Source: Candidatus Butyricicoccus avicola (GTDB lineage Bacteria > Bacillota > Clostridia > Oscillospirales > Butyricicoccaceae). Taken from it: 35,089 nucleotides of DNA. Location: contig DWWZ01000154.1 in the NCBI GenBank assembly GCA_019119435.1, positions 68,987-104,075 on the forward strand, written 5' to 3'. A model generated the notes under the pieces. The model was not told the origin of the DNA. It did not search any database and saw only the letters and a list, made by a program, of their open reading frames with translations. Positions 13,517-20,903 of the stretch are shown piece after piece. The stretch's first letter is position 1, and every line of letters starts with the position of its first letter. The translations under genes were made by a program, and so were the position numbers.

Positions 13517-15391
13517 TTAGCCGTCCCGCCTTCCCCATCCCAGCAGCAAGGCCGAGTTGACGATGACCAGCACCGAACCGGCGTTGTGCACGAGCGCGCC
13601 CACGACCGGCCCCAGAACGCCCGTGATGGCCAGAATGATGGCAACGAAGTTGAGCGCCATGGAAAAGGTCAGGTTGCAGCGGATGGTGACCATCATCCGC
13701 CGGGCCAGGCGCAAGAGATGGGGCAGAACCGAAATATCATCGCCCACCAGGGCAATGTCGGCCGCATCGACCGCGATATCGCTGCCCACGCCGCCCATGG
13801 CAATGCCGACGAGCGCCTTTTTGAGCGCGGGCGCGTCGTTGATGCCGTCGCCGATCATACAGACCGGATGGCCGGCCCGCTGGGCCGCGTCGATGTATTC
13901 CAGCTTATCCTCCGGGCGGCAGCCTGCGTGCACCTCGCGGATGCCGATCTGCTGCGCGATGCGCCGGGCGGCGGCTTCATGGTCGCCGGTCAACAATACG
14001 GGCGTAACCCCAGTCGCCTGCACGCCCGCAATCATACGGGCTGCGTCCTCGCGCAAGGTGTCGGCCAGGGCAATGGTCCCGGCCGCGCGGCCGTCCACGG
14101 CCAGATAGATGACCGTGCAGCCCGCAGCGCAGTCGGGCGCGGCCAGCGCCGTAAGCGCCGCGGCGTCCGGGACACCCTGGGCTGTGAGCAGCGCGGGGTT
14201 GCCCGCCGCGATCCGCCGGCCGTCCACCTGCGCCACGACGCCCTGGCCGGGCAGCATGGCGAACGCAGTGGGCTCCAGCACGGCCTGCGCACGGTCCGCG
14301 CGGTATCCGCGCACGACCGCCCGGCCCAACGGATGCTCCGAGCGCAGCTCGGCCCCAGCAGCCAGGGCGTAAAGCCTATCTGCGTCCACCCCATCCAGAG
14401 CACGCACAGCAGTCACCTGCGGCGTGCCGTAGGTCAGCGTGCCGGTCTTGTCAAAGGTCACCGCGCGCACCATGGACAGGCGCTCCAGCGCGTCGCCCTC
14501 ACGCACAAGCACACCGCGTCCGGTGGCGTTGCCGATGGCCGCCATGATGGCGGTTGGCGTGGCCAGCACCAGGGCACACGGGCAAAAGACGACCAGGATG
14601 GTAACCGCGCGGATCACCTCGTGCGTAAACAGCCCGGTCAGGATGGCGGCCGACAGCGCGATGACTACAATCCAAGTGGCCCAGCGGTCTGCCAGGCCGA
14701 CGATCTTGGCCTTGTCCGCGTCAGCCGACTGCACGAGGCGGATCATGCGCTGCAGCGCGCTGTCCTCGCCCACGCGCGTGGCACGCATGTCGAACGCGCC
14801 GAACTGGTTGACTGTGCCGCTTGAGACCGCATCGCCCGGCGCTTTATCGACTGGCAAGGACTCGCCGGTCATGACCGCCTGATTGATCGAGGTCTGGCCG
14901 GCCGTGATGACGCCATCGACCGGGATGGTCTCGCCGGGCGCAACGCGCAGGATGTCCCCGACCGCAACGGCCTCGGCCGGGATGACCTCCTCCCCGCCTG
15001 CGGGCGTCAGGCGGCGCGCCGTGCGTGGGGTCAGGTGGACAAGTTTCTCGATGCCCGCGCGGGCCTTCTGCACGGTCAGATCTTCGAGCAGGCCGCCGAG
15101 CTGCATGATGAAAGCGACCTCGCCCGCGGCAAAGTCCTCGCCGATAGCGACCGAGGCCAGGAGCGCAATGGACACGAGCACATCGGCCTTGATGTCAAAG
15201 GACGTGACCAGGCCAATAACCGCCTCCAGGATGATCGGGATGCCGCACAGGACGATGGCAATCCAGGCCGCGTCAAACGGCAGCGGGACCAGATCAAAGA
15301 TGCTCACGAGCAGCGCTACGCCCGACACGGCCAAGCAGGCGATCTCGCGCCGGGTGCCGCCCCATGCAAGCAGGGCTTCCAGTTTTTTCAT
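13517..15391 (-). CDS. Heavy-metal P1B-type ATPase
   Basis: 624-residue metal-exporting membrane pump. Order: two to four N-terminal hydrophobic helices, actuator domain with TGES (175-178), transmembrane CPC motif (270-272) in VVFCPCALVLATPTA, phosphorylation site DKTGT (Asp314), SEHPLG in the nucleotide domain, and GDGINDAPAL at the hinge. There is no N-terminal metal-binding (HMA) domain. The last helix reads HNAGSVLVIVNSALLL, lacking the MxxSS typical of Cu(I) pumps, so the metal is uncertain. ATG at 15391 (MKKLEALL) with a GGGGGA site is preferred over the track start at 15445, which lies in the promoter/operator. It has its own promoter flanked by CsoR-like operator sites and follows the sensor gene. 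Confidence 0.93.
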   Translation of the reverse strand: MKKLEALLAWGGTRREIACLAVSGVALLVSIFDLVPLPFDAAWIAIVLCGIPIILEAVIGLVTSFDIKADVLVSIALLASVAIGEDFAAGEVAFIMQLGGLLEDLTVQKARAGIEKLVHLTPRTARRLTPAGGEEVIPAEAVAVGDILRVAPGETIPVDGVITAGQTSINQAVMTGESLPVDKAPGDAVSSGTVNQFGAFDMRATRVGEDSALQRMIRLVQSADADKAKIVGLADRWATWIVVIALSAAILTGLFTHEVIRAVTILVVFCPCALVLATPTAIMAAIGNATGRGVLVREGDALERLSMVRAVTFDKTGTLTYGTPQVTAVRALDGVDADRLYALAAGAELRSEHPLGRAVVRGYRADRAQAVLEPTAFAMLPGQGVVAQVDGRRIAAGNPALLTAQGVPDAAALTALAAPDCAAGCTVIYLAVDGRAAGTIALADTLREDAARMIAGVQATGVTPVLLTGDHEAAARRIAQQIGIREVHAGCRPEDKLEYIDAAQRAGHPVCMIGDGINDAPALKKALVGIAMGGVGSDIAVDAADIALVGDDISVLPHLLRLARRMMVTIRCNLTFSMALNFVAIILAITGVLGPVVGALVHNAGSVLVIVNSALLLGWGRRDG

Positions 15392-15412
15392 TGGGTGGTT
15401 CCCCCTTTCTGT

Positions 15413-15428
15413 ATACCCCCTAGGGTAT
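15413..15428 (-). promoter_or_regulatory. CsoR-like operator site A
   Basis: ATACCC-N4-GGGTAT, a perfect 6-4-6 palindrome of the TACCC-N4-GGGTA form seen in CsoR operators. It starts 6 bases downstream of the -10 hexamer of the ATPase promoter, overlapping the expected transcription start. Confidence 0.7.
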
Positions 15429-15434
15429 GCTTTC

Positions 15435-15464
15435 ATTATACTCATAGGGGTATACCCATGTCAA
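15435..15464 (-). promoter_or_regulatory. Promoter of the P1B ATPase gene
   Basis: Minus strand: TTGACA, 18 bases, TATAAT; both hexamers are perfect. The spacer contains the palindrome GGGTATACCC. Confidence 0.85.
15448..15457 (-). promoter_or_regulatory. CsoR-like operator site B
   Basis: GGGTATACCC, a perfect 10-bp palindrome between the -35 and -10 hexamers of the ATPase promoter. It shares the GGGTAT/ATACCC half-sites of site A. Binding here would block RNA polymerase. Confidence 0.5.
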
Positions 15465-15485
15465 GCGAGGCAGGCGGTTTCCGGC

Positions 15486-15515
15486 AAAAAAAATCCACCC
15501 CGCGTCTGGGGGTGG
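15486..15515 (-). terminator. Intrinsic terminator after csoR-type gene
   Basis: Minus strand: CCACCCC pairs with GGGGTGG, then A and eight T residues. It separates the sensor gene from the ATPase promoter, so the two genes form separate transcripts. Confidence 0.85.
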
Positions 15516-15533
15516 GTACTGTTTGGCTTCCCG

Positions 15534-15809
15534 TTATATCATGTTGGCGAACCGCTCAACCGCCTTGGTGAAATTCGCGATGGTCTGATCGGCGTCACCG
15601 TGCTCGATGCCATCGCGCACGCAGTGGTTGATGTGCCCTTCGAGCACGACCTGCCCCACCTTATGCAGCGCCGACTTGGCTGCGTTGATCTGCGCCAAGA
15701 CATCCTCACATGGCACGTCCTCATCCACCATGCGGTCGATGGCCTGTACCTGCCCAATGATCTTCTTGAGCCGGCGATGCAGGTTGTCCGCATCCATACA
15801 CTGTCTCAT
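15534..15809 (-). CDS. csoR: CsoR/RcnR-family metal-sensing repressor (Cu-type ligand set)
   Basis: 91-residue all-helical DUF156 repressor. The ligand positions read Cys34, His59, Cys63 (PCEDV and EGHINHC), with the spacing 25 and 4 of the Cu(I) sensor CsoR, and not the Cys-His-His pattern of RcnR. Apo-CsoR represses metal-efflux genes; Cu(I) releases it. A GAGGAGGT site precedes ATG 15809. It lies 42 bases after rlmH with no clear promoter between, so it may be transcribed with rlmH, and is followed by its own terminator. The neighbouring P1B ATPase, with operator-like sites in its promoter, is the evident target. Formaldehyde or other-metal sensing cannot be excluded. Confidence 0.88.
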   Translation of the reverse strand: MRQCMDADNLHRRLKKIIGQVQAIDRMVDEDVPCEDVLAQINAAKSALHKVGQVVLEGHINHCVRDGIEHGDADQTIANFTKAVERFANMI

Positions 15810-15851
15810 AGCTGACCTCCTCTTGTCCGGGGCGCTTGCGCCTTTTGCCTG

Positions 15852-16334
15852 TTATTTGTGATATTTGCCGCCCTCTAGGATGTTGAGCGCGCGGTAGAGC
15901 TGCTCGAGCACCATGACGCGCGCGAGGTGGTGCGGGAAGGTCATGGGCGACATGGAGAGGCGCAGCCGCGCCCCGCGCTTGACCGACTCGGCCAGGCCGC
16001 ATGAGCCGCCGATGACGATGGCCAGCCGGCTCGTGCCCGACACGGCCAGGTTGCCGATGGTCTGGGCGAGCTGCTCGCTCGACAGGGCCTTGCCCTCGAT
16101 GCACATGGCGATGACCGCCGCGCCGGCCGGGATCTTCTCCTGGATGAGCCGGGCCTCGCGGTCCAGGGCGTTCTCGATCTGGCCGGGCGTCGGGGCCTGG
16201 GGCAGTTTCTGCTCGGGCAGCTCGACGACCTCGATCTTGCAGAAGCCGCCCAGGCGCTTGACGTACTCGTCGCACGCCTGCTTCCAGAACTTTTCGCCCA
16301 GCTTGCCCACGCAGATCAGGCGGACGGACAGCAT
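15852..16334 (-). CDS. rlmH: 23S rRNA (pseudouridine1915-N3)-methyltransferase RlmH
   Basis: 160-residue SPOUT-class methyltransferase acting on helix 69 of 23S rRNA in whole ribosomes. It shows the SAM-binding knot motif FxIGGSxGL as IVIGGSCGL and the conserved C-terminus YRALNILEGGKYHK. The start overlaps the 3' end of walJ by 19 bases, suggesting coupling. In Bacillus and staphylococci rlmH also lies at the end of the wal operon, and the same linkage is seen here. The csoR-type gene follows. Confidence 0.96.
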   Translation of the reverse strand: MLSVRLICVGKLGEKFWKQACDEYVKRLGGFCKIEVVELPEQKLPQAPTPGQIENALDREARLIQEKIPAGAAVIAMCIEGKALSSEQLAQTIGNLAVSGTSRLAIVIGGSCGLAESVKRGARLRLSMSPMTFPHHLARVMVLEQLYRALNILEGGKYHK

Positions 16335-17131
16335 ACGCGCGCCTCCTCCCGGCAGAGCGCCACGGGCGCCGCCATCTCCTCCTTGGGCGCGACCGTCACC
16401 GCGCAGCCCGCGGACACATCCGCCAGCGCGGCCTCGGTCTGCCGGCGCGCCAGGACGGGCGTGTTGTTCTTGTCGCTCAGGTGGGACAGGATGAACTGCC
16501 GCGTGCCCTGCCCGGCCAGCTCGGCCGCAAAGCGCGCGCAGTCCGGGTTGGACAGATGGCCGCGCGGGCCGGCCACGCGCTGCTTGAGCGCGTACGGATA
16601 GGGCCCCTCGCGCAGCATGTCCGGGTCGTGGTTGGACTCCAGGACCACCGTGCCGCAGCCGACCAGCGCCGCGCGCACCGGGCCCGGCACAAAGCCGAGG
16701 TCGGTGGCATAGCCGAAGCGCGCGCCGCCGCCCTCCAGGACGTAGCCCGTGCTGTCGGCCGCGTCGTGCGGTGTTGGAAAGGCCGAAACCTTTACATTGC
16801 CGACGGTAAAGGATGCGCCGCTGTAAAAGGGGCGAAAATGGTCTTTTGCCTGGGGAAATTTCTCCAAAAGGGCCTGCGCCGTGCCGATCGTGGTGTAAAG
16901 GGGCACGCGATGGCGCTTGACAAAGGTGGCGAGGCCCTTGATGTGGTCGACGTGCTCGTGGGTCAAGAGGACGGCGTCCAGGTCGTCCGCCGTCAGGCCG
17001 AAGGGGCGCAGCAGCGCGGTCAGCCGCCGCACGGACACGCCGAGGTCGATCAAAAAGCGCGCCCCGCCCAAAAGCAGCAGGCCGCAGTTGCCCGACGAGC
17101 CGCTCGCCAGGCTGTAATACAAGTTATCCAT
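16316..17131 (-). CDS. walJ: WalJ/YycJ metallo-beta-lactamase-fold hydrolase
   Basis: 271-residue MBL-fold protein with the metal site HEHVDH (58-63), a second ligand region in FPTPHDAADS, and ESNHDPDML and LSHLSDKNN near the C-terminus, all typical of the YycJ group. In other Firmicutes it belongs to the WalRK regulon operon and has nuclease-like activity. ATG at 17131 (MDNLYYSLASGSSGN) with a GGGAGGG site is chosen; the 15 extra codons in the track are not conserved-looking. It follows murA with a 123-base gap that shows no clear promoter or terminator, and overlaps rlmH. Confidence 0.92.
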   Translation of the reverse strand: MDNLYYSLASGSSGNCGLLLLGGARFLIDLGVSVRRLTALLRPFGLTADDLDAVLLTHEHVDHIKGLATFVKRHRVPLYTTIGTAQALLEKFPQAKDHFRPFYSGASFTVGNVKVSAFPTPHDAADSTGYVLEGGGARFGYATDLGFVPGPVRAALVGCGTVVLESNHDPDMLREGPYPYALKQRVAGPRGHLSNPDCARFAAELAGQGTRQFILSHLSDKNNTPVLARRQTEAALADVSAGCAVTVAPKEEMAAPVALCREEARVCCPSA

Positions 17132-17254
17132 GGACGCCCTCCCTGTGCGCAGGACTGCGCGCGGCAGGCCGCGCATACGATGAAACTGTAGTGGGAACGC
17201 CGCACGCCCCGCCGCCGCAGAGGGCGCCGGGGACGGACGGGAAAAATTTTTTTC

Positions 17255-18556
17255 TCAGTTGGCAGCGGCCATGGAGTCGTCGATGGTCTCGGGGATCTCG
17301 GCGCGGTAGATGTCCACGCCCAGGCCCTGGAGCTTTTCGACCAGGTTTTCATAGCCGCGCTCGATGAAGGTGACCTGCTCGACCTCGGTCACGCCCTTGG
17401 CGGCCAGGGCCGCGATGACCATGGCAGCGCCCGCGCGCAGGTCAAAGGCGCGCACCGGGGCGGCCTTGAGCTCGGGGACGCCCTCGACGACCGCGATCTT
17501 GCCGTCCACGTGGATGTTCGCGCCCATGCGCACGAGCTCCTCGGTGTAGCGGTAGCGGTTGTCCCAGACGCCCTCGGTGATGATGCTCGTGCCCTGGGCC
17601 AGGCACAGGGCCGTGGTCATCTGGGGCTGCATATCGGTCGGGAAGCCGGGATAGGGCAGGGTCTTGATGTTGGTGCGGTGCAGGGGCCCGGTGCGGCGCA
17701 CGAGGACGGCGTCGTCGAACTCGGTGATCTCGACGCCCATCTCGGTGAGCTTTGCGGTGATGCACTCCAGGTGCTTGGGGATGACGTTCTTGACCAGGAC
17801 CTGGCCGCCGGCCGCGGCCACGGCCGCCATGAAGGTGCCGGCCTCGATCTGGTCGGGGATGATGGAGTGGGTGCCGCCGTGCAGCTTTTTGACGCCGCGG
17901 ATCTTGATGACGTCGGTGCCTGCGCCCTTGACATCGGCGCCCATGGCGTTCAAAAAGTTGGCCAGGTCGACGATGTGGGGCTCCTTGGCGGCGTTCTCGA
18001 TGACCGTCATGCCCTCGGCCAGGACGGCGGCGAGCATGATGTTGATGGTCGCGCCGACCGAGACCACGTCAAAATAGATGTGCGCGCCGTGCAGGCCGTT
18101 CGGGGCCTCGGCGTGGATATAGCCGCCCTCGCGGATGGACACCGTGGCGCCCAGGGCCTCAAAGCCCTTGATGTGCTGGTCGATCGGGCGGATGCCGCCG
18201 AAGTTGCAGCCGCCGGGCATGGCGACCTCGGCGCGGTGGTATTTGCCGAGCAGCACGCCGATGAGGTAATAGGATGCGCGGATCTTGCGCATGAGCTCAT
18301 AGGGGATCTTTGCGTCCGGGACGCAGTCGCCGCAGACCTCCACGGTGGAGGCGTTGAGCAGGCGGATGGAAACGCCGAGCTCCCGCAGGATCTCGAGCTG
18401 CAGGGTCACGTCGATGATTTGGGGTACATTCTCTATGCGGCACGGGCCGTCAACCAAAAGGGCGGCCGGGACGATGGCCACCGCGGCGTTCTTTGCGCCG
18501 CTGATGGTCACTTCGCCGTTGAGGGGCTTGCCGCCGTTAATTACATACTTCGTCAA
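17255..18556 (-). CDS. murA: UDP-N-acetylglucosamine 1-carboxyvinyltransferase MurA
   Basis: First committed enzyme of peptidoglycan synthesis, adding enolpyruvate to UDP-GlcNAc. The 433-residue product has the substrate-binding SGAKNAA (Lys22, Asn23), the catalytic cysteine at 117 in MPGGCNFGGIRPID (the fosfomycin target) and the catalytic Asp in GFPTDMQPQ. No ATG fits: the start is taken as TTG 18556, which gives MTKYVINGGKPLNGEV and has an AAGGAGA site 8 bases upstream; the 40 extra codons of the track ORF are leader sequence. It has its own promoter and sits between walI and walJ, an uncommon position. A second MurA paralogue may exist elsewhere. Confidence 0.96.
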   Translation of the reverse strand: MTKYVINGGKPLNGEVTISGAKNAAVAIVPAALLVDGPCRIENVPQIIDVTLQLEILRELGVSIRLLNASTVEVCGDCVPDAKIPYELMRKIRASYYLIGVLLGKYHRAEVAMPGGCNFGGIRPIDQHIKGFEALGATVSIREGGYIHAEAPNGLHGAHIYFDVVSVGATINIMLAAVLAEGMTVIENAAKEPHIVDLANFLNAMGADVKGAGTDVIKIRGVKKLHGGTHSIIPDQIEAGTFMAAVAAAGGQVLVKNVIPKHLECITAKLTEMGVEITEFDDAVLVRRTGPLHRTNIKTLPYPGFPTDMQPQMTTALCLAQGTSIITEGVWDNRYRYTEELVRMGANIHVDGKIAVVEGVPELKAAPVRAFDLRAGAAMVIAALAAKGVTEVEQVTFIERGYENLVEKLQGLGVDIYRAEIPETIDDSMAAAN

Positions 18557-18642
18557 GATAACCGTCTCCTTAACGTCTATTCCAATCTCAGGCAAGGGGG
18601 CCGGGCGCCGGATGCGCGCCCGCTTTCCCCAATATATGAAAG

Positions 18643-18656
18643 CGGTTCTGGAACCG
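18643..18656 (-). promoter_or_regulatory. Inverted repeat just downstream of murA promoter
   Basis: CGGTTC-TG-GAACCG, with two bases between the arms, too tight for an RNA loop and therefore more like a protein-binding site. It lies ~25 bases past the expected start of murA transcription. Confidence 0.4.
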
Positions 18657-18685
18657 TTCTTATGTGCAAATTTCATGCAGTATTC

Positions 18686-18714
18686 ATTTTACCACAACCT
18701 GCCGTCGATTGCAA
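18686..18714 (-). promoter_or_regulatory. Candidate promoter of murA
   Basis: Minus strand: TTGCAA, 17 bases, TAAAAT (4/6 and 5/6), in the 186-base gap between walI and murA. It implies a ~120-base leader before the TTG start, containing a GGGCGC/GCGCCC hairpin. Confidence 0.6.
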
Positions 18715-18742
18715 AACTTTTTCCAGCCGTCCGTGCATATTT

Positions 18743-19564
18743 TTACAGCAAAACGCTGGAGATTTTGAGCGAATCGACGAAAAAAGAACCGGCGTTCGTC
18801 TTGACGCGCCAGCCGGGCGTCATCTGCATCCGGCCGCTGCCGCTCTCGCCCAGCAGGAAGCCGGCCGTGAGGCTGTCGATCTGCGTGACCTCCTCGCGGG
18901 AGATCAGCGTAAACAGCGCGTCTGTGGCGGCAAAGGTGACGTAATTGCCGCTTTTTGTGATATAGGGCGTGTCGAACGTCCACAGGCCGGACAGGCGCAC
19001 GCGGTCCGCGGCGAAGTCCAGCGTCAGGGCGCGGTTAAAGACCGGCACGCCCGCGGTCGGGAAGGAGGCGGTGACGGTCAGGCCGTCGGCCTGCAATGAG
19101 AGGTTGGCGGCGGCCAGGCCGGCCTGGGTCAGCAGCGTGCGGGCCAGGCGCAGGGCCTCCCCGCTGTCCGACGGGGCGGCATAGCCCGCGGGCACGAACG
19201 CGCCCGTGACCTGCCCGCCGCCCTGCCACGACACCGTGCCCGCCTCCGACGTATAGCGCACCGTGCCCGAGCCGTCCTGCTCCTCCTGGCGCAGGGCGTC
19301 CTCGCCCAGAAGGCCATAGCTAAAGCGGTCCTCGTCGGCCCGGCTGCGGTCGATCTGCAGCACGGGCAGGGTGTGCGCGTCGGGCAGCGAGAAGCCCGCG
19401 CCGACCCGGATGCCCTGCCCGCTCAGGATCTCGACAATATTATGTGCATTTTCCGCCTGGCGATAAGAGCGCGACACATATTTTCCCGCGATATTCAAAC
19501 ATAAAAATCCGTCCACCAGCAAGAGGATGACCAGGAAGATGGACTTGACACGGCTCCACTGCAT
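18743..19564 (-). CDS. walI: WalI/YycI-like regulator of the WalK kinase
   Basis: 273-residue protein with one N-terminal membrane anchor (VKSIFLVILLLVDGFLCLNI, ~6-25) and an extracytoplasmic domain, the layout of YycI. In Bacillus YycH and YycI form a complex that controls WalK in the membrane. Sequence resemblance by eye is modest; the call rests on topology and on its place directly after walR-walK-walH. A GAGGAGG site precedes the ATG, 16 bases after the walH stop. Confidence 0.8.
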   Translation of the reverse strand: MQWSRVKSIFLVILLLVDGFLCLNIAGKYVSRSYRQAENAHNIVEILSGQGIRVGAGFSLPDAHTLPVLQIDRSRADEDRFSYGLLGEDALRQEEQDGSGTVRYTSEAGTVSWQGGGQVTGAFVPAGYAAPSDSGEALRLARTLLTQAGLAAANLSLQADGLTVTASFPTAGVPVFNRALTLDFAADRVRLSGLWTFDTPYITKSGNYVTFAATDALFTLISREEVTQIDSLTAGFLLGESGSGRMQMTPGWRVKTNAGSFFVDSLKISSVLL

Positions 19565-19580
19565 AAACTTCCTCCTCTGG

Positions 19581-20897
19581 TCAGTCTGTCAGGTAATAGC
19601 GCCTGGGGACAAGGCTGGTCCCCTCGGCGAAGTAGCCGGCGGCCAGGCCGTACGGCCCGCCGCCCGCGGCGGCGGCCGCCGCCGTGCGCGTGGGCAGCAG
19701 CGTGTGGCTGACGCCCGACTGGACAAAGGTGCGCAGGTGCAGCTCGGCCGAGACCAGCACGTTGTCCGCGTAGTCGATGACGGCCAGCACACCCTCCTCC
19801 CCCTCGACCGGCACGCTGCCGACGAGGTAGCGGAAGACCAGGCGCGCGGTGTGGCCGTCGCCGACCTGGGTGCAGCTGTCAAAGGCGAAGGCCGCGTCGG
19901 CCGAGAAGGACTGGAACACGCTCTCGAGCAGGCTGCGCGCGTAGTCCACCTGGTAGGTCAGCGGGCCGTTCTCGCCGATCTCGCTCTCGAGGTAGGCCTC
20001 GAGGCCGCCCTGGGCCGTGCCCGCGCGGAAGGACAGCTCGCCGTCCTCGCCCACGCGCAGCGTGCTCTGGCTGTTGACAAAGACGCGCTGGCCGGTGGTC
20101 TTGTCGGTGTAGTTCGAGACGTAGGCGTCATAGCCGAAGGCCTCGAGCAGGACCGACAGGCTGCCCGTGCTCTCAAGGTCCAGGGCGGGCGCGCGGCTCA
20201 GGACGGCCGGCAGGGTCAGCGTGCCGTCGAAGAGCAGCGTCTCGGGCCGCATGCCCTGGGCCCCGGGCACGGCCGCCGCGAAGGCGCAGGCCTGGCCGCT
20301 GATCTCGTCGGCCAGGGCCGGGTCCGGGGCGCTGTGCAGGTCGGCGCGGTAGACCGCGCCGTCCGCCGCGCGCACCCAAAGCGTGCCGTCCGCGCCGAAA
20401 AAGAGCGCGCAGACGGTCGGGTCATCGGGCGCGGTGTAGGTCCCGCCCATCCAGCCGGCCACGAGCGAGAGCGGCAGCGCCGCGTCATAGCGCAGGAAGA
20501 CGCCCGGCTGGGTCAGCGCCTCCGCTAGGGCGGCCTCGTCCGCCGCGCGCAGCTCGCCCGTCAGGCTGAGCGCCGCGCCGAGCGGCTGCTCGAAGGCCGA
20601 CAGGAAGGCGCCGACCGCGGACTCGCTGTACTGCGCGCCCTTCATGCCGGCGTCGGTCTGCACGGCGAACTCGGCCGGCTGCGCCGCCGCGATCTCGCCC
20701 GAGCGCAGCTCAAACCCGCCGCCCTGGCCGTAGCTGAGGCTGATGTACAGCCGGCCCAGCCACGAGCCCGCCGGGATGGTGTCGAGGTTCAGGTCGCCCA
20801 CCCAGCCAAGGCCGGTCAGCGCCACGAGCAGCACGGTCAGCACGACGAGCGCCGCGTTCTTCATGCGGTTTTTCAGTTTGGGACTCAGATGTTTCAT
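19581..20897 (-). CDS. walH: WalH/YycH-like regulator of the WalK kinase
   Basis: 438-residue protein with a short basic cytoplasmic start (MKHLSPKLKNRMKN), one membrane helix (~15-33) and a large extracytoplasmic part, matching YycH topology. The C-terminus carries an Ala/Gly-rich run (AAAAAAGGG). Function by position: it follows walK by 6 bases and precedes walI. The ATG at 20897 lacks a clear ribosome-binding site, which suggests translational coupling to walK. YycH-family proteins diverge fast, so homology would need a profile search. Confidence 0.75.
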   Translation of the reverse strand: MKHLSPKLKNRMKNAALVVLTVLLVALTGLGWVGDLNLDTIPAGSWLGRLYISLSYGQGGGFELRSGEIAAAQPAEFAVQTDAGMKGAQYSESAVGAFLSAFEQPLGAALSLTGELRAADEAALAEALTQPGVFLRYDAALPLSLVAGWMGGTYTAPDDPTVCALFFGADGTLWVRAADGAVYRADLHSAPDPALADEISGQACAFAAAVPGAQGMRPETLLFDGTLTLPAVLSRAPALDLESTGSLSVLLEAFGYDAYVSNYTDKTTGQRVFVNSQSTLRVGEDGELSFRAGTAQGGLEAYLESEIGENGPLTYQVDYARSLLESVFQSFSADAAFAFDSCTQVGDGHTARLVFRYLVGSVPVEGEEGVLAVIDYADNVLVSAELHLRTFVQSGVSHTLLPTRTAAAAAAGGGPYGLAAGYFAEGTSLVPRRYYLTD

Positions 20898-20903
20898 AGC
20901 GCG

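Noticed and set aside
15392-15445. 18-codon upstream start for the P1B ATPase
   Set aside because: The extension overlaps the operator and -10; ATG 15391 has its own ribosome-binding site.
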